Counted from the first letter of the stretch, positions 18,781 through 28,441 are shown. The stretch: 64,000 bases of DNA from Mucilaginibacter gossypiicola (GCF_900110105.1 NZ_FOCL01000014.1:104462-168461); one strand, 5' to 3'. Numbers and translations are program-made. Notes: a model not told the origin generated them from the sequence alone.

Positions 18781-19429
18781 ATAACCCTTTCGCTATAAAT
18801 ACACATAAAACGGTATACGTGAAATTGTGGATATTCCACAGGCTTATGGCAAAATTGTGCAGACGTATCGTGAGCTCATTGTATAGCAAAAAAATGAAAA
18901 AATTTATCGTGTAATAAATGCCCAGCCCGGTAACAATCCAAAAATCGGGCTGTTTTTTGCCTGGCTCTTCATCTTCAGTTATTTTAAACAAATAATACTG
19001 CATACAATAAAACATCATAATTACCGCCTCAAACGAAAGTAGTCTGCTGCTCAATTGCCCGTAGTCAAAAAAGTTTTGATAAAAGCTGAAATTGATAAGC
19101 ACAAACCCTAAAAAAATATACGGAACTATCCTTTTGGTTTTGGATAAAAACTGTTGGTTTAACTTTATAAAAAACGAACTGAACAATAACAGCCTGATTA
19201 TAGAATGAACGTTGTATAAGTAATTATTGGTGTTAAACGGACGCGGTATTATTGTCTTAAGCTTCCATATTACATCAATAGTTATGTTAATTGCCAGCGC
19301 TGTCCATAAATAAATGGTAACAGGTTTATTAAAAGCCGGCTGTTTTTTCTTTAAACAGAGAATGGCCAAAGGAATGAGCAGTGCCCAAACCTCCGACCAG
19401 TCAGATATGCCTTTAATTAGCTGTTCCAC
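18764..19429 (-). CDS. Multi-TM membrane protein coupled to the histidine kinase
   Basis: A 221-residue polytopic membrane protein with about six or seven TM segments (for example WALLIPLAILCL, IIRLLLFSSFFIKL, VPYIFLGFVLINFSFY, IVTGLGIYYTINFFIFLLY, YTVLCVFIAKGLY). Translation appears to start at GTG 19429; an in-frame stop lies 15 bp upstream and no ATG fits. The 3' end overlaps the kinase start (18764-18780), so the two are translationally coupled. I infer a membrane-embedded sensing partner for the kinase. I do not recognise a named family. Confidence 0.8.
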   Translation of the reverse strand: MEQLIKGISDWSEVWALLIPLAILCLKKKQPAFNKPVTIYLWTALAINITIDVIWKLKTIIPRPFNTNNYLYNVHSIIRLLLFSSFFIKLNQQFLSKTKRIVPYIFLGFVLINFSFYQNFFDYGQLSSRLLSFEAVIMMFYCMQYYLFKITEDEEPGKKQPDFWIVTGLGIYYTINFFIFLLYNELTIRLHNFAISLWNIHNFTYTVLCVFIAKGLYETNE

Positions 19430-19451
19430 TATGCAACAGTTTTAGCCGATA

Positions 19452-20000
19452 TTACATTTTTGCCGGAGGAGATGGATTTGAATCAATATCCTTCGTATCC
19501 TCATCTGCATAATTAATAAACTTTCCGTTTTTTACCAAACCTATAGCATATACAAGATGCTGATTTGAAGCTGAAATCTTAGGCGTGAAAACCAGATAAT
19601 CATAATCGCGTTTGCCGCCGGCATCGGTAGATATTACAGCTATTATTGCTTTTTTTGTGAGATAGGTATTGCCTAAAACCACGGGGCCTGTTAAGTTAAC
19701 AGTGGTGTCTTTCGTAACAGCAAGTGTATCGGGGTGCAGTGGGTTAAGGTAGTTGCCTGCAGTATCAAGAATGTACGATACAAGCTGGTAGGGTTTTTTA
19801 ACATCATCAACCTGAGGGCTGTAAAACTGAAAAATGAAGCTATCCGTTGATTTTGAGTCAAGCCAATAGTTAACCTGGGCGGCGGTGTATTTTACCTGGG
19901 CAAATTTGGTGGCCTGCTTGCACGATGTCATTGCAAATAATAAGCAAATTGTGCTTGCCGCTAAAAATGGGCGTAAAAAGTTAAGGGGTCGTTTTTTCAT
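19452..20000 (-). CDS. Hypothetical lipoprotein
   Basis: A 182-residue lipoprotein; the signal ends at Cys27 (LLFAMTSC). The mature part is beta-rich (VNYWLDSKSTDSFIFQFYSPQ, TPKISASNQHLVYAIGLVKNG) with no family I know. It ends in a proline-rich tail (SNPSPPAKM). It lies 22 bp upstream of the membrane protein/kinase/regulator set on the same strand, so it may be the first gene of that operon and supply an envelope input. That role is inference from position only. Confidence 0.7.
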   Translation of the reverse strand: MKKRPLNFLRPFLAASTICLLFAMTSCKQATKFAQVKYTAAQVNYWLDSKSTDSFIFQFYSPQVDDVKKPYQLVSYILDTAGNYLNPLHPDTLAVTKDTTVNLTGPVVLGNTYLTKKAIIAVISTDAGGKRDYDYLVFTPKISASNQHLVYAIGLVKNGKFINYADEDTKDIDSNPSPPAKM

Positions 20001-20416
20001 GATATAATAGGTTTATATATGTTGGTAATATAATTGTATTATTTTTATTTTATGAGATTAATAATTAATTATATAAGTGAGAAATTATTTATACTACTGT
20101 GAAAAATTTTCTCACTAATTATTTATTATTCGTGCTGTTTTCTGTTTGTTTTCCTATAGGGCAAAGTTAGGATGTGTGAAATTGTGTGAAAGGGTGTTTT
20201 TATGGTTTGAGAACGTATAAATACTTATTTTATTTATTTGGTATTTTATCTATAATAAGCTGATGTTGTTATCGGGAATAAGTAGATAAGCAAAGGCATT
20301 GACGGGTATAACAGTCGTTTTGAGCATGTAAATTAAAAAACAACTATAAACCATAATAGCTGGCATAAATCATAAGAAAAGCTGTTATATTAGGTGTGCC
20401 AGCAAAATAAACTGAT
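20001..20416. promoter_or_regulatory. Divergent AT-rich intergenic region with inverted repeat
   Basis: The 416-bp spacer between the divergent lipoprotein and GyrI-like genes has no plausible ORF. It is very AT-rich. The clearest structure is an inverted repeat with perfect 9-bp arms, AGTGAGAAA (20076-20084) and TTTCTCACT (20108-20116), with 23 bp between the arms. It could be an operator or an RNA hairpin for the minus-strand operon. Confidence 0.35.
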
Positions 20417-20875
20417 ATGGAAGATACGGTACAGTTAATAGCACTTAACAATCCGATAAAACTTATTGGAAAAGTATTTACAGGGAACTATGCAGAAGCT
20501 TCACTGTACGTTACAGCTGTACAAAATGAATTAACCGCGGCGCAGATTGCTTTTATTCCTTTTAAAATTTGCGGCATTTATTATGATGACCCACAGGTTA
20601 TTCCTGCGGCCGAACAGCGGAGTTTTCAGGGTGTGGTATCAGAAGGTAATGTGGATCTGTCGTCAACCTCTCTCTCGGCTATTGATATGGCAGGCACATT
20701 TCTGTATACTAAAGTTACCGGCGACCCGATGCAAGCCATTATGAAAGGCTATGGTGATCTTTTCGCTTATATTCAAACTCATCAAACCCAATTAAAATCA
20801 AACGCAGGTTATCAGATCCTTACATTTGCCGAAGGGCAGGTAGTCACTGAGATCTACATGGAAATTTTAACTTAA
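20417..20875 (+). CDS. GyrI-like effector-binding domain protein
   Basis: A 152-residue stand-alone protein of the GyrI-like/AraC effector-binding type. It has no signal peptide and is cytoplasmic. Family-like features are the first strand LNNPIKLIGKVFTGNYAEA, the GIYYDDPQ turn near residue 52, and the ending TFAEGQVVTEIYMEI. Such proteins bind small molecules, and some hydrolyse electrophiles or inhibit gyrase, but the ligand here cannot be told. It is monocistronic and converges on an unknown membrane protein gene. Confidence 0.75.
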   Translation: MEDTVQLIALNNPIKLIGKVFTGNYAEASLYVTAVQNELTAAQIAFIPFKICGIYYDDPQVIPAAEQRSFQGVVSEGNVDLSSTSLSAIDMAGTFLYTKVTGDPMQAIMKGYGDLFAYIQTHQTQLKSNAGYQILTFAEGQVVTEIYMEILT

Positions 20876-20901
20876 GGCATTTAAGTGCTTTATTATTTTT
20901 T
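20874..20901 (+). terminator. Likely terminator between convergent genes
   Basis: A 6-bp stem (AAGGCA/TGCTTT with one wobble) overlaps the stop codon of the GyrI-like gene and is followed by ATTATTTTTT. Short, so only moderately convincing. Confidence 0.4.
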
Positions 20902-22050
20902 ACCTCCGGAGCCTTTCCCGTCCTCTCCATCAGGCTGGTCAGCAGGTTTTTCATTCCCGATGGTCGTTGAATCATGTTGCTCTGTTACCTGGTCTTTGGT
21001 GGGCTCGGTGGCTTTTAAACCGGCATAGGTTCCTGCGCTAATGCCCATCATCAGTAAGATATTGTTATCAAAATCAGGTAATAGATTTGATGAAACTGTT
21101 TTCTGTATAAAGATTAACCCGAACAAAATATTGAAAAGCACATTTTGAAGGCGTTGGATATTAATGCTGCTCCGGTCGGAGAGGATATCGTGAAAAAAGC
21201 CTTCACTATGTGCTTTGGGATCAATCTCAGTTTTAGGTTTTTGGTCGTTTTCTATAAGTTTACCTGTGGCCATTGTTGCAGCGCTGATACCAAGGATAGC
21301 CAGCAGCGAACCCGGAATATCCGGCAAGGCGCCCGTTTCATTACATATGTACAAATAAGTGACGCAAAAAATTACCGTCCAGTACAGGAGTTGCGTACGG
21401 CTCAGGCTGTAGTATAAATTGGCGTCATCTTTTAAGATGTTGTTTTTTAGGCCCATTGCCAGGAAGCCGGCCATTACAACAGCCATTATCCATACCCAAA
21501 CCCGGGTTATTTTTTGTTTAACCTCAAGCTGTGTTTTTATTAGTCCTTTAGTTACGTAACCACCCGAATAGCCTACAGAAAAATATACCGGGATGCGGGC
21601 TTTATCGATAGATTTACTGGCTAAAAACTGAACGGCCAGATTTTGTACCGATTCATCTATCTTGAAATAAACTATCTTTTCATAATCGTTACTGCTCCAG
21701 AAAGCGGTTTCTCCTACTTTAATGTCATCAACATACAGGGTTTTGAACGAATCGATAGGAAGCGTTGTTTTGAGCCTGATAGCGATGATCTCGTTAAGCC
21801 GCGCCGAATCCTTTCGTCCACTCAGGTTGTATATATTTAATATAGAGTCGGGAAGGAGTGCTTTTTGAGTTACTGAATCTTTTTTACCTGCATGGCTTTT
21901 TGTACTGTCGGGATTTGCAGCTTGAGCATAAACCACTGCGGAGAGGCTAACTATTAAAGCACTCGCTAATAGTCTGATTAACTGTTTTTTCAAAACAGGG
22001 AGCGATAACAACAGTAAAGCTATTACGGCAAAAGATAACAATAAGGCCAT
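20893..22050 (-). CDS. Hypothetical multi-TM membrane protein
   Basis: A 385-residue protein. The N-terminus has two hydrophobic stretches (MALLLSFAVIALLLLSLPVL and LLASALIVSLSAVVYAQ), the second ending like a signal peptide. A soluble beta-rich region of about 140 residues follows (RLKTTLPIDSFKTLYVDDIKV). At least three more TM segments come after it (VWVWIMAVVMAGFLAMG, LLYWTVIFCVTYLYIC, LLAILGISAATMATG) with a further pair near 305-345. The C-terminal tail is charged and glycine-rich (GEDGKGSGGKK). I do not recognise the family. It is divergent from the GH9 operon. Confidence 0.7.
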   Translation of the reverse strand: MALLLSFAVIALLLLSLPVLKKQLIRLLASALIVSLSAVVYAQAANPDSTKSHAGKKDSVTQKALLPDSILNIYNLSGRKDSARLNEIIAIRLKTTLPIDSFKTLYVDDIKVGETAFWSSNDYEKIVYFKIDESVQNLAVQFLASKSIDKARIPVYFSVGYSGGYVTKGLIKTQLEVKQKITRVWVWIMAVVMAGFLAMGLKNNILKDDANLYYSLSRTQLLYWTVIFCVTYLYICNETGALPDIPGSLLAILGISAATMATGKLIENDQKPKTEIDPKAHSEGFFHDILSDRSSINIQRLQNVLFNILFGLIFIQKTVSSNLLPDFDNNILLMMGISAGTYAGLKATEPTKDQVTEQHDSTTIGNEKPADQPDGEDGKGSGGKK

Positions 22051-22140
22051 TGGTTTGAGTATTGTTGCCTACTCTTTGATCCCTTTTTCGGCATGCAGGT
22101 AGTAATGGTAATCAAATTTAATTAATAAATGAATAAAATG

Positions 22141-22165
22141 AATACCCAGTGGTGGGTATTTTTTG
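22141..22165 (+). terminator. Terminator-like hairpin in a divergent promoter region
   Basis: Perfect 8-bp arms AATACCCA (22141-22148) and TGGGTATT (22153-22160) with a GTGG loop and a six-T tract. It points toward the GH9 operon from within the 310-bp divergent spacer 22051-22360, where no gene ends. It may be an attenuator or the end of a small RNA. Nothing else is evident in the spacer. Confidence 0.55.
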
Positions 22166-22360
22166 TTTTAATTAATTGATAATTAGTTTATTGTAGTGTT
22201 GGTTTGTAATATTGCTTATCGGCGGCTCAATGTAAAATCTATGTTATGATATAAAATCGGCAACAAAAGGTTAATATATCATTATACCGTGCCCTTACCC
22301 CGGGACTATTTTTAGCCATGCAAATATCGTATTGCATATTACCGGTTAACCATTATCCTG

Positions 22361-24859
22361 ATGAGATTTAAATTTACTTTCGCGGCAATTATCGCTGCCT
22401 GCTGTTTACTACCCTGTTTTGTGTGTGCACAGGTTAAGCCAACTGTTAACTTAATGAAGCTTAATGCGCAGGAATATCTTGAATATAAAGGTGTAAATGT
22501 GATGCTTGCCCATGATTTTTACCCCGAAGGGCACCAGGGTGGGGTAGGTATTATCCAAAATGGGCAGCGTGTTGCTACCAATGGCGATATCAGGCTGGAA
22601 CCTACGCCGGGGCAATGGTCGCCTATACCTAAGGTAGGCAGGCGGGTGGTTGATAAAACTACCGGTGAGGTAAGCGTACGCATGGAGTTTCCTAACCCGG
22701 ATATGAACCGCCATGGTTTTAACCCTATTATTTATCCCGATCTAAATTTTGCTTATAATATCAGGGTGCTCCCTGCAGGTAAAGCATTCAGAATTATAGT
22801 TGATTTGGATAAACCACTGCCTGATAATTGGATAGGGAAGGTGGGTTTTAATCTGGAATTATTCCCGGGCATCTTGTTCGGTAAATCATATTATATGGAT
22901 AAGCAGTTCGGCATTTTCCCTCAGCAGGCCGACGGACAAACTTATATCGACAAAGAAGGCGAAACCCAGGTACTGCCCATGGCCGAAGGCAAAAAACTAA
23001 CCATAGTTCCTGAAGCGGACCCGCAAAGGATGACCATCGAAAACCTTTCGGGCGGTAACCTGCAACTGCTTGATGGACGGGCCAAGCACAATAATGGCTG
23101 GTTTGTGGTACGTTCATTAGTTGCAAAAGGGGCTTCAAAAAATGCGATAGAATGGCTGGTAACACCAAATGCAGTAGATGGCTGGCAATCACAGCCGGTG
23201 GTACAGGTATCGCAGGTTGGTTATCACCCGGCCCAACAAAAGATAGCTGTAATTGAGCTGGATAAAAATGATAAAAAAGTATTGCCGGTTTCTTTGCTCA
23301 GAGTAGATGAAAACGGCGGATTGGTAACCGCTTTAAAAACTACACCCAACAACTGGGGCGATTTTTTAAGATATCATTACCTGCAATTTGATTTTACAAA
23401 GATCACCAAACCGGGTATGTATGTGGTTAAGTATGGTAGCTATCAAACTGAGCCCTTCCAGATCAGTACCGATGTATTTAAGAACGACGTGTGGCAGCCA
23501 ACACTTTCGTACTTTTTGCCGATACAAATGTGCCATATGCGTGTTAACGAAAAGTACCGCGTATGGCATGGCCTGTGCCATATGGATGATGCCCGGATGG
23601 CTCCAATTGATTCCAATCATTTTGATGGGTATATCCAGGGACACAGTACGCTTAATAAATATAAACCCGGTGATAACGTGCCTTTCCTTGACCGTGGTGC
23701 CTGGCATGATGCAGGTGATTTTGACCTGAGGGTTGAATCGCAGGCCGAAACGGTGCATGGGCTTACATTAGCTTATGAGGCTTTTGACGTGAAGTATGAT
23801 AATACTACTATCGATCAAAAGAATCACATTGTAGAGATTCACCAGCCCGATGGTAAGCCGGATATGCTGCAACAGATTGAGCATGGTTTATTAGCCATTA
23901 CAGGCGGTTACCAGGCTATGGGCCGCTTTTACCGTGGCGTTATAGAGCCAACCATCAGGCAATACACTATTTTGGGCGATGCCGCCAATATCACCGATAA
24001 CAAGCCTTTTGTAACCAACGCTGCCAACACCGATCCGGTATTGAAAACCCCTGCTGCGGCTGATGACCGTTGGGTGTTTACGGAGGATAATCCTGGCCGC
24101 TCATTGGAAACTGCCGCAGCGTTGGCTGCAGCCAGCCGCGTGATGAAGGGCTATAACGATACACTTGCCACACAGTGCCTGCAGATAGCACAGGAGGTTT
24201 GGAAAAACACAGCCGATCAAAAACTATCTCACCGCGTAGCATTAGCCGTCGAATTATTGATCACTACAAAAGATAAAACCTATGCCGATTACCTGGTGAA
24301 TAACACTGATGGCATAGCAGCCGATATCAATAACACCGGCTGGCTGGTTGGCCGTACTATAGGGCTGATCAGTGATGCAAACTATCATAACAAAATAACA
24401 GAAGCGGTTAAAAAGCTTTACGCTCAAATTCAGGAGCAGGGTACTAAAACCCCTTATGGCGTTCCGTACGAACCAAACATCTGGGGCGCGGGCTGGGGCA
24501 TTCAGAATTTTGGCTATAAACAATACTTTTTGTATGCCGGTTTTCCGTCCGTTTTTAGCGATACCTATATGCTGCATGCCATTGATTTTGTACTGGGCTG
24601 TCATCCGGGCTCTAACACTGCCTCGTTTGTATCGGGCGTGGGCTCAAGATCAATGACTACGGCCTACGGCTTTAACCGTGCCGACAGGTCATATATTCCC
24701 GGCGGTATTACTTCAGGTACGGCGCTTATCCGCCCGGATTTTCCTGAATTGCTTAACTGGCCTTACCTGTGGCAGCAGGGCGAATACGTTTTGGGCGGCG
24801 GCACAACCGATTACCTGTTTTTGGTTTTAGCGGCTGATCATGTTTTAAATAAAAAGTAA
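22361..24859 (+). CDS. GH9-family endoglucanase, secreted
   Basis: An 832-residue glycoside hydrolase of family 9 (inverting beta-1,4-glucanases). The signal peptide ends near residue 24 (CFVCAQ). Residues about 25-275 form a beta-rich N-terminal region I do not recognise. An Ig-like cellulase N-domain follows (VVQVSQVGYHPAQQKIAVIEL ... YVVKYGSYQTEPF). The (alpha/alpha)6 catalytic domain begins around 385. It has the HDAGDFD motif with D450 and D453 as base residues, and E808 (WQQGEYVLGGGTTDYLF) in the position of the catalytic acid. The gene opens a three-gene operon; the next gene starts 4 bp after its stop. Confidence 0.92.
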   Translation: MRFKFTFAAIIAACCLLPCFVCAQVKPTVNLMKLNAQEYLEYKGVNVMLAHDFYPEGHQGGVGIIQNGQRVATNGDIRLEPTPGQWSPIPKVGRRVVDKTTGEVSVRMEFPNPDMNRHGFNPIIYPDLNFAYNIRVLPAGKAFRIIVDLDKPLPDNWIGKVGFNLELFPGILFGKSYYMDKQFGIFPQQADGQTYIDKEGETQVLPMAEGKKLTIVPEADPQRMTIENLSGGNLQLLDGRAKHNNGWFVVRSLVAKGASKNAIEWLVTPNAVDGWQSQPVVQVSQVGYHPAQQKIAVIELDKNDKKVLPVSLLRVDENGGLVTALKTTPNNWGDFLRYHYLQFDFTKITKPGMYVVKYGSYQTEPFQISTDVFKNDVWQPTLSYFLPIQMCHMRVNEKYRVWHGLCHMDDARMAPIDSNHFDGYIQGHSTLNKYKPGDNVPFLDRGAWHDAGDFDLRVESQAETVHGLTLAYEAFDVKYDNTTIDQKNHIVEIHQPDGKPDMLQQIEHGLLAITGGYQAMGRFYRGVIEPTIRQYTILGDAANITDNKPFVTNAANTDPVLKTPAAADDRWVFTEDNPGRSLETAAALAAASRVMKGYNDTLATQCLQIAQEVWKNTADQKLSHRVALAVELLITTKDKTYADYLVNNTDGIAADINNTGWLVGRTIGLISDANYHNKITEAVKKLYAQIQEQGTKTPYGVPYEPNIWGAGWGIQNFGYKQYFLYAGFPSVFSDTYMLHAIDFVLGCHPGSNTASFVSGVGSRSMTTAYGFNRADRSYIPGGITSGTALIRPDFPELLNWPYLWQQGEYVLGGGTTDYLFLVLAADHVLNKK

Positions 24860-24863
24860 GCTT

Positions 24864-26438
24864 ATGAAATTGAAGATCACGTTGCTTTCGGCATTGATAG
24901 GTATTGTGTCTGTAGTGTTTGCTCAAAATAGTAAAAGCGAAAAACAAAAGATAGCCCATGAAATACAAAAATCCATGGTTGATGAATTGCTCAAACCCTG
25001 GTACCCCGCGGCTATTGATACTGCCGATGGTGGCTTTTTGAGCGCATTCACTTTTGATTTTAAGCCAACAGGCAACCAGGACAAAATGATAGTGACCCAG
25101 GCACGCCATGTTTGGAGCAACAGTAAGGCCGCTGAACTTTTCCCTGGTAAAAAATATTACATAGAGGGGGCCCGCCACGGATTTGAATTTTTGAGGGATA
25201 AGCTTTGGGATAAGCAATACGGCGGCTTTTACATTTTTACGGATAAACAAGGCAACCCGAAACAGGGTGGCTTTGCACCTAAAGAAGCCTATGGGAACTC
25301 TTTCGCTATTTATGCGCTTGCTGCTTATTACCAGGCTTCGGGCGATACCAGCGCATTAAACCTGGCTAAACAAGGTTTTTGGTGGCTGGAGAAACATGCT
25401 CACGACCCGGTTTATAAAGGTTATTACCAGCATATGCAACGTGACGGTACACCTATTGTTAGGGATGCAAGCATAAAATCAACTGCCGAAACCGGTTATA
25501 AAGATCAAAACTCATCCATTCACCTGCTGGAGTCGTTTACCGAGCTTTATGGTGTATGGCCAGATAAACTGCTCAAGACCCGTTTAGAAGAAATGTTGCT
25601 GCTGGTGCGCGATAAGATCACAAACGACAAGGGTAACCTCATCCTGTTTTTTCAACCAAATTGGACACCGGTATCTTACCGCGATTCGAGCCTGACGGTT
25701 TATAAACAACACCATAGTCTCGATCATATTTCGTATGGCCACAATGTGGAAACGGCTTACCTCATGCTTGAAGCCTCGCATGCTTTAGGTATTGAAGATG
25801 ATACCAAAACCTTACAGATAGGTAAAAAAATGGTTGATGATGCATTGGATAACGGTTGGGATAACAAAGTGGGCGGCTTTTACGATGAAGGGTATTATTT
25901 TAAGGATAAACCCGGCCTCACCATTACCGAAGATACCAAAAATTGGTGGGCACAAGCCGAGGGACTTAATACACTGCTCATCATGGCTGCCAAATATCCG
26001 CAGGATAAGCATCACTACTTTGACAAGTTTAAAACCCTTTGGCAATACACCCAAACTTACCTCATTGACCATGAACATGGCGACTGGTACCAGGGCGGTA
26101 TAGATAAACAACCTCAATATAAAACAGCCCTCAAAGGCCAGATCTGGAAAGGCACTTACCACACCTTCCGTGCGCTGATGAATTGCGTGGCACAGCTCGA
26201 TCCGGATAAAACACCACCCACTGCACCACGGCAAGTAGAACTGATTAAAGCTACCGGTACTTTAAAATGGCAAACTTCGACTGATAATAAGCGTGTGCTG
26301 GGTTATAATATTTACAGCAATGGCAAGCGGATAGGTTTTACACCACTTAATCATTTTATGGTGGATAAAGATTTAGCGGGTAAGTTAACTGTGGGTGCGG
26401 TTGATTTGGCTGGGAATCAGTCGGTTTTGAGTAAATGA
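24864..26438 (+). CDS. Secreted cellobiose-2-epimerase-like (AGE family) protein
   Basis: A 524-residue protein of the N-acylglucosamine 2-epimerase superfamily. It resembles cellobiose 2-epimerases: QARHVWSNSKAAEL, HLLESFTELYG, SYGHNVETAYLMLEAS, NWWAQAEGLN and GQIWKGTYHTFRALMN match the conserved His/Glu/Trp positions of that group. Cellobiose 2-epimerase converts beta-1,4-linked Glc-Glc to Glc-Man at the reducing end. Unlike the usual cytoplasmic enzymes it has a signal peptide (VSVVFAQ, cleavage near 21). It also carries a C-terminal fibronectin-III-like module, about 435-524 (PPTAPRQVELIKATGTLKW). It sits between GH9 and GH-A genes in one operon. Confidence 0.85.
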   Translation: MKLKITLLSALIGIVSVVFAQNSKSEKQKIAHEIQKSMVDELLKPWYPAAIDTADGGFLSAFTFDFKPTGNQDKMIVTQARHVWSNSKAAELFPGKKYYIEGARHGFEFLRDKLWDKQYGGFYIFTDKQGNPKQGGFAPKEAYGNSFAIYALAAYYQASGDTSALNLAKQGFWWLEKHAHDPVYKGYYQHMQRDGTPIVRDASIKSTAETGYKDQNSSIHLLESFTELYGVWPDKLLKTRLEEMLLLVRDKITNDKGNLILFFQPNWTPVSYRDSSLTVYKQHHSLDHISYGHNVETAYLMLEASHALGIEDDTKTLQIGKKMVDDALDNGWDNKVGGFYDEGYYFKDKPGLTITEDTKNWWAQAEGLNTLLIMAAKYPQDKHHYFDKFKTLWQYTQTYLIDHEHGDWYQGGIDKQPQYKTALKGQIWKGTYHTFRALMNCVAQLDPDKTPPTAPRQVELIKATGTLKWQTSTDNKRVLGYNIYSNGKRIGFTPLNHFMVDKDLAGKLTVGAVDLAGNQSVLSK

Positions 26439-26467
26439 TCTAAATTAAAAACTACTACCCTTCAATA

Positions 26468-28441
26468 ATGGTACAGGTAAATAAATCGATTATAAGTTAT
26501 AAAACCCTGGTATTGGTTTTACTTTTTCTGGGGATGTTTACGCGGGAGGCTTCTGCACAAACAGAAGTTGAACCCTGGGGTAATATCACCGGTATCAGGG
26601 TACAAGGGCAGTTGTTTGAGTTTGAAACCAGTTTGAGGGTTGCCGGTAAAGATTGGACAAAGCTGCACGCTACTGCCAAGGAAGAACAAAACCCTCAATA
26701 CCATCGGGAGGGTAAAACACAATTGGTTACAACCCGGATAGATAGCCTTTATTTTAATGAACGGGTAGCTGATGGTGAAGCAGGTAGTGCCATTGTAGCC
26801 ATTAATTTTATGCCCCATGCCGATACTACGCTTACTGGCGTTTATTTTGTGGTGCGGATTGCCAAAGGGGATTATACCGGCGCTTCGATAAAGGTAAATA
26901 ACGATTGGGTTAACCTGAATGCCTTGAAAGCTACCACGGGAAATGAATATCTTAACGGCAACACGCAAGCTGTAGAAATAAAATCATTGAACCGCTCGCT
27001 TAAACTCACGTTAGATGAACCAACGGAGGTATCGTTGCGGGCAGATACCGGCAAACTGCATAAAGGGGATTACCTGCTTTATCTGCCCATTGCGCAAGGC
27101 GATATCAAAAACGGACAGGGTATTGTTAAAACATATACACTGGCTGTATCGGGCAAAATTGACAATGCACCGGTTACTTTGAAGGTCAATACGCAGCAAA
27201 ACGGCAGGCTCTTTGCCGGTTTCGGTGGTAATTTCAGGATCCAGAACCCCAAAAACGATCCGCAGGTGATTGATTATAGCCTGAATAATTTGCGCGTTGC
27301 CTGGGGCCGGGTTGAAATGCCCTGGCGCTTTTGGCAGCCGGAAAAAGATAGTGATCCGACCGAAAATGCAAAAGACAACAAGTTGCATCCTGCCGTTCAA
27401 AAAGCCATGGAAATGGCACAGCGCTTAAGCAAGATGAATATCCCGGTGATCCTGACGGCATGGTCGGCACCTGATTGGGCTATTGAGGGTAAACCCCGGT
27501 TCAGGCATCAGTCGGGTGAGCCATGGGGTAACCCGTTAAATTACGGCAATATCGATGCTGCCTATAAATCCATTGCCGATTATATTGTTTACCTGCATGA
27601 TGCTTACGGCGTTGATGTGAAACTTTTTTCGTTTAATGAGTCGGATCTGGGTATCAACATCCGTCAAACAGGCTTGCAACATGCCGATCTGATCAAAGGC
27701 CTCGGCGCTTATTTTGTATCAAGAGGATTAAAAACCAAATTGTTGCTGGGTGATAATTCCGATGCCACTACTTACGAGTTTATTTACCCGGCCATGGCCG
27801 ACCCGGCAGCACGCCAATATATCGGCGCTATTTCTTTTCACTCGTGGCGGGGCTGGGACACCCCTATATTACAAAAATGGGCTGAGGCTGCCAAAAAGAT
27901 GAACCTGCCGCTCATAGTAGGTGAGGGCAGCATTGACGCTGCCGCCTGGAACTACCCGGCCATTTTTGAAGAACAGACCTATGCCCTTGAAGAAATTAAC
28001 CTGTATACCCGCCTGCTGGCCATCTGCCAGCCGCTCACCATACTGCAATGGCAACTCACTGCCGATTATTCGCCCCTTATCGGTGGCGGCATTTTTGGCA
28101 ATAATGCACCTTTAGCGCCAACCCAGCGTTTTTGGAACCTGAAACAATTAGCTTCAACGCCTGAGGACGTTTACGCCATGCCTATTAGTAACAACGGTAA
28201 ATACCTTTCGGTAGCAGCCCTGGGCAACAACGGCAAACATACCTATGTTGTGCACATCGTAAATAATGGTGCAACAAGGCAGGTTACCCTCAGCGGTTTG
28301 CCTCAAATGGTAACGAAAGGTGTGTTGTATTTGACGGATAAGGGGCATCAAATGGAGAAAACCCCGGTTGCGATAAATAATGGCATAGCTAAGTTTAAGG
28401 TGGAGGCCACGAGTTATGTGAGTTTGGTAGTGGAAAAATAG
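26468..28441 (+). CDS. Clan GH-A glycoside hydrolase (GH30-like), secreted
   Basis: A 657-residue secreted hydrolase with a signal peptide (FTREASAQ, near 31). The N-terminal 230 residues are beta-rich. The TIM barrel begins near GGNFRIQNPKNDPQ. Clan GH-A retaining residues are visible: acid/base E391 in FNESD and nucleophile E486 in IVGEGS. A C-terminal beta-sandwich (KYLSVAALGNNGKHTYVVHIVNNG) is typical of GH30 and neighbours. The exact family is uncertain; GH30, GH39 and GH5 are alternatives. It follows the epimerase by 29 bp, so the operon probably encodes stepwise degradation of one beta-glycan. Confidence 0.82.
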   Translation: MVQVNKSIISYKTLVLVLLFLGMFTREASAQTEVEPWGNITGIRVQGQLFEFETSLRVAGKDWTKLHATAKEEQNPQYHREGKTQLVTTRIDSLYFNERVADGEAGSAIVAINFMPHADTTLTGVYFVVRIAKGDYTGASIKVNNDWVNLNALKATTGNEYLNGNTQAVEIKSLNRSLKLTLDEPTEVSLRADTGKLHKGDYLLYLPIAQGDIKNGQGIVKTYTLAVSGKIDNAPVTLKVNTQQNGRLFAGFGGNFRIQNPKNDPQVIDYSLNNLRVAWGRVEMPWRFWQPEKDSDPTENAKDNKLHPAVQKAMEMAQRLSKMNIPVILTAWSAPDWAIEGKPRFRHQSGEPWGNPLNYGNIDAAYKSIADYIVYLHDAYGVDVKLFSFNESDLGINIRQTGLQHADLIKGLGAYFVSRGLKTKLLLGDNSDATTYEFIYPAMADPAARQYIGAISFHSWRGWDTPILQKWAEAAKKMNLPLIVGEGSIDAAAWNYPAIFEEQTYALEEINLYTRLLAICQPLTILQWQLTADYSPLIGGGIFGNNAPLAPTQRFWNLKQLASTPEDVYAMPISNNGKYLSVAALGNNGKHTYVVHIVNNGATRQVTLSGLPQMVTKGVLYLTDKGHQMEKTPVAINNGIAKFKVEATSYVSLVVEK

